Shown one piece after another: positions 52,591-62,018 of a stretch of DNA of 64,000 nt; the first letter of the stretch is position 1, and every line of letters begins with the position of its first letter. The position numbers and the translations under genes are program-made. Source of the stretch: Strigamia acuminata (taxonomy: Eukaryota > Arthropoda > Chilopoda > Geophilomorpha > Linotaeniidae). The stretch spans positions 1 through 64,000 of the forward strand of contig CASHSZ010000002.1 of NCBI GenBank assembly GCA_949358305.1, written 5' to 3'. The notes under the pieces were generated by a model that saw only the letters and a program-made list of their open reading frames with translations, searched no databases and had not been told where the DNA came from.

Positions 52591-53067
52591 AATAAATTAC
52601 GAGTCGATGGCGGCACTAAAAATAAATGTAATCGACCGATAGTGCAAGCCATCACGTCGCAGAAAATTTCGCTAAGTCCAACAAAGCGGATATCGGTCGA
52701 ATTCGCGTCACGAGATGGCGTGGAAACGCGGGACCCGTAGCAAAATTATCGGCACGGGTCGGATACCGCGTGCAAAAGACCCCGTAGCAGCAATCGCGCA
52801 CGGGAGTGAGAACAAAGGAGACCCGTAGCGTAACATGCGCACGGGTAGGTGCGCACTAGTCTCAAACACCCGGGTTCTGGAGTATATTACCCAGAATCCA
52901 TCGCGATTACCTCGTGTTCACACAGACTTCCGCTTTTCACAGCTGATCGCTGCATTCGTGCGTGATCCTCGTTTTTAACGTTTTACCGAGTTTTTCACCG
53001 AGTTTTTGAGATGGTTTTATCATCCTTTTTTCAATCGTGATTGAGCTTTTTGTGCGCGCTCCTCGCC
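52591..53067 (+). other. Gypsy-1 spacer after pol: three tandem RNA hairpins and a putative 3' splice site
   Basis: Three related hairpins: GACCCGT/ACGGGTC (52732-52760), CCCGT/ACGGG (52781-52804) and ACCCGT/ACGGGT (52821-52846). Each has a 14-15-nt loop beginning AGC and ending GC, spaced 40-47 nt apart. Further on, TTCCGCTTTTCACAG ends at 52942, a good 3' splice site. No long frame is present. Possible export, packaging or translation element. Confidence 0.65.
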
Positions 53068-53157
53068 ATGGACGAGGAAGAGAACGACGTGCTGGCCATC
53101 GAGCACGAGGACGAGGAAAACTGGGACCGCGATGTAAACCAAGTCCAGCCCGATCAG
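53068..53157 (+). CDS. Gypsy-1 putative 5' coding exon of ORF3 (30 codons, acidic)
   Basis: ATG 53068 has a strong context (GCCATGG) and encodes an acidic stretch (MDEEENDVLAIEHEDEE...). After 30 codons the sequence reads CAG|GTAGAAGT, close to a 5' splice consensus. Splicing to the acceptor at 54003 would join ORF3 in phase, as the exon ends on a codon boundary. Unspliced, the frame stops after 37 codons. An upstream acceptor at 52942 would make a 215-nt exon. Confidence 0.45.
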
Positions 53158-54003
53158 GTAGAAGTCGGCATCGGCACATGAGAACTAGTTCCGTGCTGCT
53201 GAAGAAGAAATTTTGTTGACTAATACCTGACATGAGTGCTTTGCACTCGAAATAGCGTATAATTAATTATTAACCGCGATCGCTCACACGATCGTATTTT
53301 TTTCCTTGTTAATTTGTTTTCGAGGTGCGAGCGCAGACTTCACGTCGCCTCGCGTCTCGAAAATTCCTCATGACTTGAGTCACGAGCGAGACAATGGGCT
53401 CGAGCCATATATAATTTTATGACAAGGGGAGAATATTCTGTAAAAGAATATTTTTTCTCCACAAGTAATTTGACGCATCAAATTGATGCAACTTAACATT
53501 CGTACGATGAATTTTTCGGTGTGTTGGATAAATTTAATTTGACTTTAACTTTTTTAAAAATTAGACAAAGTCCGACTTCGGAATAATTCTTTATTAGGTT
53601 TATTTATTTAATAACATTTCGACAAGCACATTTATTGTGCGATTTTAGTAATAATTTACACCCGACGAATTCTTTTTACGAATGACTGATAATTATTAAT
53701 TTAATTATTAGTAATGTTCTAATTAATGTTAGAATTAATTTGAAGTAAAATCTGATGATAAAAATCCGGATTAAAGGCTCGATTCCGTCTCGCTGTGCGT
53801 TTTGGACATGAGACAGATTTTTTACGTGATGACTTCTCTTTTTCTATCCGACGAGGGACAATTCGTCCTACGTTTGCACCGATAGACAGGAATCGGTCTC
53901 GACGGACGGCTGCACGTATCGGCAACGTCCCTCGAAACCAACCATTTATCTACGTATTTAAATATTAACTTTTTATTAATTGTTTATTTCTCCATCCTTC
54001 CAG
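53158..54003 (+). other. Gypsy-1 putative intron between mini-exon and ORF3
   Basis: This 846-bp AT-rich stretch begins GTAGAAGT and ends with a pyrimidine tract and TCCTTCCAG directly before the ORF3 ATG. It has no significant frame. GT-AG borders and low GC against the GC-rich ORF3 fit an intron; no RNA evidence is available here. Confidence 0.45.
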
Positions 54004-56769
54004 ATGGCACTACGTAAAACATGGGGACCATTAGACCCCGCTTGCATCACTCGTGGCGGGATATTTCGAGGCGCGCTGCCCGAATTTTACCGACGATGTT
54101 TCGGCGAAGACGCCGACCCTTGGCGCCTGCGAATACTACATTCCCGATGCATCGCCCGACGTTGGGTACGAGACTGTACGCTCCTGGACACGTTCCCGGA
54201 GGGGATGCGCGAAGGCATCGCCACAGAGTTAGCTCGTGACGAGGACCCGAAATCGCCAATTTTCCACCCCGGATTGTCAAGTCAGTACACTGGCACTCCG
54301 GCGGAGGAACACGTGCTGCATGCGTGGCGAGCAGCCGAGACAGAAGAGGCCCGTGAGGCCATCTACCAGCATTATAGACAACAGCTGGTGGATACCGCTA
54401 CGGCAGTGGCCGAGCGCATCCTCCAAAACGAGGGGATGACCGCGGATGATATTCATCTGTGGTTTGAGAGGCTGCGATTGGGAGAGAGTACGCCCCAGTG
54501 GAGACCTCGGATGGGAATTTTGACGTCCCAAGCCGAGATGTGGCAGCTCCACTACCTGGGGATTTTGGGGCCCAAGAGCAGCTACCCGCGGAAGCGCAAG
54601 CGCTCCAAAGGCGCCGGGGACAGCCAGTCGCGTTCCCCAGCGACAACCAAGAAGCAGCGTGTCGCTCAAAACACGACTGAAGGCAACGAAGCTGGGCCAT
54701 CCACTAGTACGGTGCGTGACCCTTCGCAGTATTCCCGACCGCGAATTTTCATAAACCGTCAGATTAAAGACGGTAAGGAGTGCAAGGAGGTTTGGATGTC
54801 TGGTGATGAAGAGCGAGTCTCTCGTCCCAGCACTTCTAGACGTCCGCTGACTCATCGCGAGCAGCGGAAAAAAGATCGCAAGGAGCGATACTTCGCGAGG
54901 TGCGAAGCTCGGGGCCGTCCCATCCCCGAACCCGCCTACATCTCCAAGAGAGCGGGTCGACGAAGTGGTAGCCAGTCAGGTGAGCGACACGTCCCAGCGG
55001 CAGATACGCGGGACCTTCGCGAGATTCTGACTCAGATGAAGCGGACGAAACTGACACGTTTCGATCCCGCGATGAAACACGCCAGGAAGATGGGTGTTGT
55101 CACCGACGGGAAGGTGACCCCACACGAGGTGGCAAGGTGGCTCGCAGACTACATTAATTCGCGACCACGACCCGATGGCATGCCAACCGCCATCGTGCAG
55201 CCTTCAGGCTCCGGACAACATCTCCCGGCGCTCCAAGTCGCAATGACTGGAGTGCAGACGACGGAGACGCCACCACCGCCGACGCAGCCAACACCACCGC
55301 TGCCGACGCCGACGCTGCCGACCAAGACGCAGCCGCCTCCGAACCTGCCGCCGCCGTCGTTGTTGAATTCGAGCGATCCGCCGGATTTACCCACCGACCG
55401 CTCAGTCCCTCCCCCCGTTGGACAGAGCATTGCGCAGGAATGTCGAGCCAATTTGACCGGCATTTACAGGCCGAGCCAACCCCGATCCGGTTCCTCGGCC
55501 CTGTTTTTCGAGAGGCGAGACGAAGAAGCGCGACTCGCGAGAGAAGCCGCCAATCCGACTATCTCCGAGCTCTCAGCGTTTCGCTTCGTGATGGAAGACC
55601 CAAGAGTCTCCGCGCCCGCCTTGCGAGGTGTGGATCAGGCCCAGCGATATTTCATCGAATGGGCAACGGCGATGATGAGTAAGCTCTCGTGTGCCTTCAC
55701 TGCGGATTCGGAGCGATCGAATCCAGTGAATCGTCGCAGCCTACAGCTATCATTGACCAAGGTCATGATGCAGCTGCTAACCCCAGCACTCTTCGGAGAA
55801 GGGCGTCAGGCGATGGCCGCATGGTCTGTCGTGGACAGAGAGGGTGTACAGGTTCCCCGTGCACTCCTCGCAGAGTGGAGCTCCATTCTGCCCGACCCTG
55901 TGTTGACTCGGTACGAGCTAACCAGGGATGTGGTAAACCCCGAATTTGAGGGGTACAAGTTGCGAAGCACGGCGTTTCGTTATACCTCCGCCACCTGGGC
56001 AGCGGCGCCTACCCAACAACTGCGCGCCTTGACCATCCAGACGGAAGAATCGGCAGAGGATGTAGAAATGGTGATCTCGCCGACGAGCGGAGTTCCGATT
56101 CCGCCACCGATGCCTGCGGAGATATCCCCGCAAGGACCCGCCCTGTTCGAAGTGGCGGGTAAACCAAAGCGCTTGCTGTGCCGAACGCCACCCGTCAGGT
56201 CCGTCGAGCAAACGAAGCCGACACCGCCCGGGACCTCACCGGCCCGAGCGGCGACAACGACGCAAGCCGCTATTCCCGCGGCCACCCAGAAGCCGAAGCC
56301 GGCACCGCCTCCGCCAGACTATTACGGGCGAATCATCGAAGAGTTTCCCCATCTCTCGATGACGACGGCGACCAGGAGGTTTATCCTCGCGCAGCGGGAC
56401 AAAGGCAAATCAGTCTTCATCTGGCTTCACAACCAGATCCGGAAGACTAGAGACCTCATCTTCCACCAGAGGTTGCTGAGAGCCCACCGTGTGCCAGTGA
56501 CGCCAGCGGAAGCCAATGCCATCCGGCATACGAACACCGGCTTCTCCGCCTACATCCCGAGCGTTTGGTTACACGAGAGGACGCGTGCCCCGCATGAGCC
56601 AGTTGACGGCCATGCATTATGCTTCATTACGGAGCATGAGGACCCCCGAGATCGGTCCTCGGCGTTAGTAGGCGATCTACCCGCGCCACCCGGCACTCAA
56701 CCGCCTGTCCCTGGAGTGAGTTACGCCCAGGTGACGGACTCAGTGTCGGGTCCCCCAGGAAAGAAGTGA
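54004..56769 (+). CDS. Gypsy-1 ORF3: 921-aa protein of unknown function
   Basis: ATG 54004 is the first base after a 3' splice site. The frame extends 24 nt upstream, but only to a TTG. I do not recognise a domain. Seen: an N-terminal region rich in Trp, Arg and acidic residues (RKTWGPLDPA, RRCFGEDADPW); a basic nuclear-signal-like RKRKRSKG near residue 197; a Lys/Arg stretch; a proline/threonine tract about residues 420-460; a predicted helical middle region; a second proline segment ending in PPDY (770-773), a possible PPxY late-domain motif; and a basic C-terminal part. No signal peptide or transmembrane segment is visible, so it is not a typical envelope. It is GC-rich compared with the neighbouring DNA and has no stop. 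An accessory or second structural protein, or a captured gene, are possibilities. Confidence 0.8.
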   Translation: MALRKTWGPLDPACITRGGIFRGALPEFYRRCFGEDADPWRLRILHSRCIARRWVRDCTLLDTFPEGMREGIATELARDEDPKSPIFHPGLSSQYTGTPAEEHVLHAWRAAETEEAREAIYQHYRQQLVDTATAVAERILQNEGMTADDIHLWFERLRLGESTPQWRPRMGILTSQAEMWQLHYLGILGPKSSYPRKRKRSKGAGDSQSRSPATTKKQRVAQNTTEGNEAGPSTSTVRDPSQYSRPRIFINRQIKDGKECKEVWMSGDEERVSRPSTSRRPLTHREQRKKDRKERYFARCEARGRPIPEPAYISKRAGRRSGSQSGERHVPAADTRDLREILTQMKRTKLTRFDPAMKHARKMGVVTDGKVTPHEVARWLADYINSRPRPDGMPTAIVQPSGSGQHLPALQVAMTGVQTTETPPPPTQPTPPLPTPTLPTKTQPPPNLPPPSLLNSSDPPDLPTDRSVPPPVGQSIAQECRANLTGIYRPSQPRSGSSALFFERRDEEARLAREAANPTISELSAFRFVMEDPRVSAPALRGVDQAQRYFIEWATAMMSKLSCAFTADSERSNPVNRRSLQLSLTKVMMQLLTPALFGEGRQAMAAWSVVDREGVQVPRALLAEWSSILPDPVLTRYELTRDVVNPEFEGYKLRSTAFRYTSATWAAAPTQQLRALTIQTEESAEDVEMVISPTSGVPIPPPMPAEISPQGPALFEVAGKPKRLLCRTPPVRSVEQTKPTPPGTSPARAATTTQAAIPAATQKPKPAPPPPDYYGRIIEEFPHLSMTTATRRFILAQRDKGKSVFIWLHNQIRKTRDLIFHQRLLRAHRVPVTPAEANAIRHTNTGFSAYIPSVWLHERTRAPHEPVDGHALCFITEHEDPRDRSSALVGDLPAPPGTQPPVPGVSYAQVTDSVSGPPGKK

Positions 56770-56805
56770 TCGCTCAGCCCCACGGTCTGAGCTCGGAGGG
56801 GGAAG
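56770..56805 (+). promoter_or_regulatory. Gypsy-1 polypurine tract
   Basis: GGAGGGGGAAG just before the 3' LTR, within 36 nt of the ORF3 stop. The remaining bases are a short 3' untranslated stretch. Confidence 0.88.
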
Positions 56806-57824
56806 TGTTGTGACCCGACTGGACCGGGGTCAACGAAGAGTTTCTCTCGTGACCTCGTTTCGGGTGTAAGGGGAGCCGCAAGCGCGTCTCCCTTCCCTCA
56901 GTGCATTGACATCTAGTCAATGGACAGGCGTCTGCCCTGAGGGAGTGGGGATGGCTCGTCCACCCCACCATTGGGTGATTCCGGTCACCTGTCAACCCCG
57001 CTTTGTGCAAAGGAATGTGCCTTGCACTGAGCGGGCAGAACCAACACAACCATCAAACGAGAAACACACGTAAACCCGTCGTCCTACAAGATCAGGCCCA
57101 AGTAAATATACTGGGATTGACCAAGGACAAAGGACAATTTACCGTGAGTACGTTTGGTCAGTGTCAAACTCCGCAGAGTAACCTGCGAGATAAGATTACC
57201 ACACTATTTTAGCACACCAGCTAGAAATAGTAAAAACCACTCCAGTTTAGCGAGTTGTGCAGACAAACGGTCGCACAAGCCTAAACTGCAGTAAAACCAC
57301 GACGAGCGTTCCCGCCGCTGTGTGACCGCCGGGAGCCAGAAGAGTCCGCCGCTGTGTGATCGCCGGACACCACACAAAAACCTAGACAACAGCCCGAAGT
57401 AAGCCTTTTAACTAAGCATTCACTCGCGCCCGACCAGCGTGAGCCCGAAGGACCAGCCAGAGACGAGCCGAGGACGCCATATTGCCACGCCGGCCCAAGA
57501 CGACACCACGTTGCCACAACGAGGACGCCATCTTGCACACGACCGAGACAACAGACGACCTCGCCGATTCCAGCCAGCTTTCATCATACCTTTACCTTTC
57601 CATTTCCCTTCACCCATTCCGATTTACCTTTTACCTACCTTTTATATATATATATATATAAGATATATCTGTACATTGTCCCACAGAATAAATCTATATT
57701 ATATTTTACCTTTTATATCTGTGTAATCATTTCTTTGGGTAAACCGCTTGAGCAAAGCGGTAGTGAGTTAGTCGAATTAAGTAATCAACCCACGAGTTAG
57801 CGACGGTTAGAGTTGAGCGCGACA
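56806..57824 (+). repeat. Gypsy-1 3' LTR (1019 bp)
   Basis: Same as the 5' LTR with no difference seen, followed by the target copy TGTG (57825-57828) and the Copia-4 coding frame. Confidence 0.95.
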
Positions 57825-60354
57825 TGTGGTTCCCCTTCTCGTGCCAATATTCATTTTCATTAATGGTCACGTGTTTTGACCCAAAAATCTTATTACGTGT
57901 TGGGTCCCATATGCGATATCCCTTTGTATCAGTACAATAACCTACAAGGGCTCCAACCCAAGCTCTTGGTTCCAATTTGCTATGGCGTTGTTGGGCAGGG
58001 ATATGTGTATAACATTTTGATCCAATGCATCTTAAATGCCTAACTGAAGCCCTTTTGTTATAAAATACATTATAGGGGGAACGATTGTTCAATTTCGGAT
58101 GTGGGTATAAGTTCTTAACATAAACAAGAGTTACCGCTAACTCTCCCCACAATCTCTTGGGAAGACCCGTTTCGATTAGCATTGCTCTCACCCCCTCTAA
58201 GATTAGGCGGTTGGCCCGCTCTGCGACAGAATTCATTTCGGGCGAATAGGCATTCGTCCGCTCGCATTTAATTCCTTCTTGTTGAGCATAATCTTCCCAT
58301 TCCTTGGATACGAACTCACCCCCTCGGTCAGTTCGTATCGCTTTGACCTTTTTAGACGTTGTGCGTTCAATCTCTCTTTGCCAAATCTTAAAAATCCCTA
58401 ATACATCACTTTTCTTCTTCATGATGTATATCCACATAAAACGTGAAAAATCGTCCACTATAAGTAGGAAATAACTCCCACCCCCAAGGGTTTTAGTTTG
58501 GCTCGCTCCCCAAACGTCCATATGGACAAGGTCTAATATGCCTTTGGTCAAAATCTGTCCTATTGGGGGAAATCCAGCGCGTGTTTTCTTGGCTTTCATG
58601 CACGCGTCACACTGGTCCATGTCTCTATTAGACAATTTCACTCCAAAAATATCTGTTGACTTCTCCATGTCAACAATACCCTTTGTGTGTAAATGTGCCA
58701 TACGGCCGTGCCAATAACTAATATCTAACGCTTTATCCGCTTTCCCATTAGGCTGAACCCCATTAATTCCGCTGGCCGGAAGTGCACTCGCGTCTGTCGC
58801 GCCGGAAACTATTTTCCCTGGAGTTTTACTGCCCTTGATGCCTTTTGGTGTTTCTAACACCTCACTATAAGACGGTTTTATAGTATCGCTCGCCTGCGTT
58901 ACGCATTCACTCGAATTAGTATTGGATACGCTAGTATTTACAACATTAACACTTTCAGTAACATTCAGTGTATTAGTAATCGGATTACTTATGCTAAGTG
59001 CATCCGCATGCGTCGGAATTGCACTTGCATTTACAGAAGGAACCGCAATCTGACAAGAACTCTTGTACATTCTGTCCGACTGACGCATGGCTGTCAGTAT
59101 TGGTTCCGTAATCCGTTGTTTGAAAATGACCATTTTCCCTTCACCAACTCGGGTTATATACCCAGCCTCATCAGTGCGACCGAGGGAAATCAAATTTTTA
59201 GTAAAATTTGGTGCGTAAAACACATTCTTTAATATGAATGGGTGCCCTTGAGATTTATCCCGTGATTCTAGTTTAATATCTCCCACCCCGTCAATTTTGG
59301 ATGAACCCTCACCCAATCGCACTGAATAATTGGAAAGAGGCTTGTAATTCACAAAACCATGTTTAGTGAAGGTAAAGTGGTCGGTGGCGCCAGTGTCCAC
59401 ATACCAAGCCATGTCTTGCACCCCCGATGATGTAACAAATGAAGACACGGTTGTCGTTGATTGTCCAATAGTCTGCTGAAGCGATGTGTAGAATCCTTCC
59501 AGTTCCTCAGAAGAGCTCAGATTAGCTTTTCTTCCCCGTGCACGTCCTCGGTCTTTGCCGCGTCCACGAGACTGAGAAATATTCGATGCAGATTTGGTCG
59601 GCACAATCGTAAAGCCCTGTTTCGATGAAGGGCAATCGCGTGAAAAGTGTCCTTTTCCGCCGCAGTTGTAACAAACAACTCCTTTTTGCTGCGGCTTTTG
59701 CGGATTCGTCGCATAAGCACCAGATGCAGATGCGTCTCCTGGCGCAGTTCCACCATGAGTTCTGTTGTACTCAGCAAGGAGCCTTTCTTTAACTTTGGCC
59801 ACTGTAAAGTCGGCCTTGTCCCAGTGGTACACAATGGATTTTAATGCCTCGTATTCAGGCCCGAGGAAATCCAAATATTGGAACGCGATTTCCTTTTCCG
59901 TTAAAGTAATATCCACGTCCTTTAACTCTATCGCCTTCCTGTCCACCCTAGAAGTGAACACGACCATGTCGTCCCCTGGAAGCATTTGGAGCTGTAAAAA
60001 CTCCCGGCGTAGCCTGGCTTGTCGCGCCATCGTGGTCGGCTGGTACGCTGTTTTCAGTGCGTCCCACGCTTCTTTTGCCGTTTTATGTGCGACAGCAACA
60101 CCTTTCTGCGCTTCTGTGCAGCCGAGACAAATGGAGGAACGTGCACGGGATTCACGTGCCTGGAAATCACGCTTTTCCTTCGGGGAGGCCGTTACGGCCA
60201 ACGCTGGCTCGGTTCCAATTACGTGAGCCCAAACTCCTTGGTGCTCTAAGTAAAGCTGCATGTCGACGGCCCAAGACTCATAATTTGCGCCGTCTAATTT
60301 GCGAATGTTTGCATTAAATGGCTTGGAAAAATCTTCCATCACTTCACTGGCCAT
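57825..60354 (-). CDS. gag-pol: Copia-4 Gag-Pol, N-terminal segment (Gag, protease, integrase)
   Basis: ATG 60354 (MASEVMEDF) is chosen by analogy with Copia-3 MASEE. Gag (LDGANYESW, YQPTT) carries a CCHC knuckle, CYNCGGKGHFSRDC, at residue 228. The protease D-T-G is at residue 320 (WYVDTGATDHF). Integrase follows with HGRMAHLH ... CDAC, HMDVWG, RTDRGGEF and NSVAERANR. The segment ends at the Gypsy-1 target after YWHEKGNH. The remainder is at 42126-44321. The gene is split and cannot yield a full Pol as it stands. Confidence 0.95.
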
Positions 60355-61520
60355 TATGCGATGCGTAGCACAATACACAAAATCACTTAGAATCACAACA
60401 CTTGCAAAATATAACACTTAACCCACCAAAAATTAGGCGAAAAATAATACAATTCCACCCGGGGTACAGCTCAATAAGTGAGCACAACTTCTCCGACTAG
60501 TCGCTACAAGGACCTCCGACCGACACACCTGGGGTCGCGGGAAAATCCCCTTGCTTCGAGCAAGCTTAGCCGAAAATAAGACGACACTAGGCGAATGCCT
60601 AAAGGGTGCCGAATATATTAAAGGGCCCAAACAAAACCTTAATAATATTCACAAATAATTTCGAACCCAAATATATACACTTTTAAGATGTTAAGATGGC
60701 AAGTTGATGTGTGAATTGCGGGAGGAATCGTCGCAAGTCCAACGCTGGCTGCTTGGAGCTCCCTCGGAGCACAGGCGCACACCGGGGTGCTAACCTGTGT
60801 GTGTGCGGCAATAATAACCTCGCACACTTCGCGCACGTCCGCGCCTTCGCAATTGCCGTATTGCAAATTGCGGTTCTTCAATGTCGAATGCACGTGCGTA
60901 TTCCGTACGCACGGGTTCTCCAACGTCGGTACGTCGTTCGAGACGTACGTGGTGAACGTTGATCGTTCGTGATGCGAAATATTCGCGATGATCGCCGCCG
61001 CACTCGTATCTGGCGAAAAATGCACAAAATCGACGAACTTCGCCGATAAATTAGTGCTAATGCACGCAAAACACCTCACACTGGTGTAAATAACAAATAC
61101 AGTTACTTGAAAACGCTCGTAGAATCCAAAAACCGCTGCAAAACGATGCTGGAAACAGCCAAAACACTTAACACCTGGTCGGCGCCATCTTGGATTTCCG
61201 AAAATGTGATCCAGGTTGGGAAATACAATTTCGCGTGGTTTTAGCAGTTTCCTTCTGCTAAATGCCGGATATTTTAACGAAAATATCTTGTCCTCACCGC
61301 TAGTGATGAAAACGCTGGCCGCTCCACGCTGAAAACCGCTCAAAATCGTCGAAAAACGAATAATTTCGACTCCGCCGACCCCCGATGTTGGCTGCGCTAC
61401 TCGGCGACGTGCGGGAAACGTTCCGTGTCGCCCCGCCTCCGTTTTCCGTGCGTCGTGGCCGTCCGCGACGTGGAAAATCGCCGAAAAATTGCTTTATACA
61501 ATAGCAACTCACCAGAAACG
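60355..61520 (-). other. Copia-4 5' leader (untranslated)
   Basis: It holds the shared 15-mer CCTGGGGTCGCGGGA (plus strand, 60528-60542) and a CGCCATCTTGG motif near 61184. A long minus-strand frame (60639-61343) contains no ATG and is not called. Confidence 0.7.
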
Positions 61521-61536
61521 TAATCCTCTGCTACCA
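61521..61536 (-). promoter_or_regulatory. Copia-4 primer binding site (tRNA-iMet)
   Basis: Minus strand TGGTAGCAGAGGATTA one base after the 5' LTR; the first 11 bases complement initiator tRNA-Met. Confidence 0.85.
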
Positions 61537-61537
61537 C

Positions 61538-62018
61538 TGTTGGCCTTTAATCTTAAATAAGGTGAGTTGAAGCAGTTTTCAATGTTTTGTAACACTAGCA
61601 CAAATTGTGCCGCCATCTTTAATATCATGGAAAAACATGTGAGAACAAATGATACATGGTTTGAGGTTATTTCACCTCACAAACTATAAGAAGGACAAAT
61701 CACTATTGTATTCAATTTGATTTGTCCTGTACAATGTTTAAACATAAACAACTTAAAACAGAACAAGTTCTTAATGCAAAATGCTCATAAGAGCAGACGA
61801 CAATTAGACAAATCATTATATAAAGGTAAATCAGTTGTGGTAACGAAACACGCATTAGATAAAAAGCAATAACAACTGATCTGCAATTCCGGGACATAAT
61901 ACAATGATAAACTAATCGCGGGACAATCGTGCTAATCCGGAAACGCACGAAGTAATCTCTCCATCGTAAATCGGAACTGACTGTGACAACACTTGTCCCT
62001 AAACTTTACATATCAATA
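61538..62018 (-). repeat. Copia-4 5' LTR (481 bp)
   Basis: Same as 41626-42106. Its outer end (plus strand ...CATATCAATA) is directly followed by the target copy GATTT at 62019-62023, which fixes the TA terminus. Confidence 0.93.

Larger units (their letters stand above)
44322..57824 (+). mobile_element. Gypsy-1: Ty3/Gypsy element of 13.5 kb with a third large ORF
   Basis: Plus strand; two 1019-bp LTRs (44322-45340 and 56806-57824) with no visible difference, TG...CA ends, a 4-bp target duplication TGTG (44318-44321, 57825-57828), a tRNA-Pro-type primer site, gag, pol, a structured spacer, a 921-codon ORF3 and a polypurine tract. It is inserted in Copia-4 and is unusually long for Gypsy elements, mainly because of gag and ORF3. 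All three ORFs are uninterrupted. Confidence 0.95.
41626..62018 (-). mobile_element. Copia-4: complete Ty1/Copia element (6886 bp without nested Gypsy-1)
   Basis: Minus strand; 481-bp LTRs at 61538-62018 (5') and 41626-42106 (3'), in which I see no difference; target duplication GATTT (41621-41625, 62019-62023); tRNA-iMet primer site; polypurine tract. Its gene is split by Gypsy-1, and removing the insert gives 1573 codons in one frame. The 5' LTR terminus is TA rather than TG. Related to Copia-3. Confidence 0.95.

Noticed and set aside
51819-52655. 278-codon minus-strand frame opposite Gypsy-1 integrase
   Set aside because: Antisense shadow of pol; no independent support.
54004-56769. ORF3 as a retroviral-type envelope gene
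   Set aside because: No signal peptide, transmembrane helix or cleavage site can be seen; it is rich in Pro and Arg throughout.
60639-61343. 234-codon open frame on the minus strand in the Copia-4 leader
   Set aside because: Opens with TTG and contains no ATG; no counterpart frame in the Copia-2 or Copia-3 leaders.
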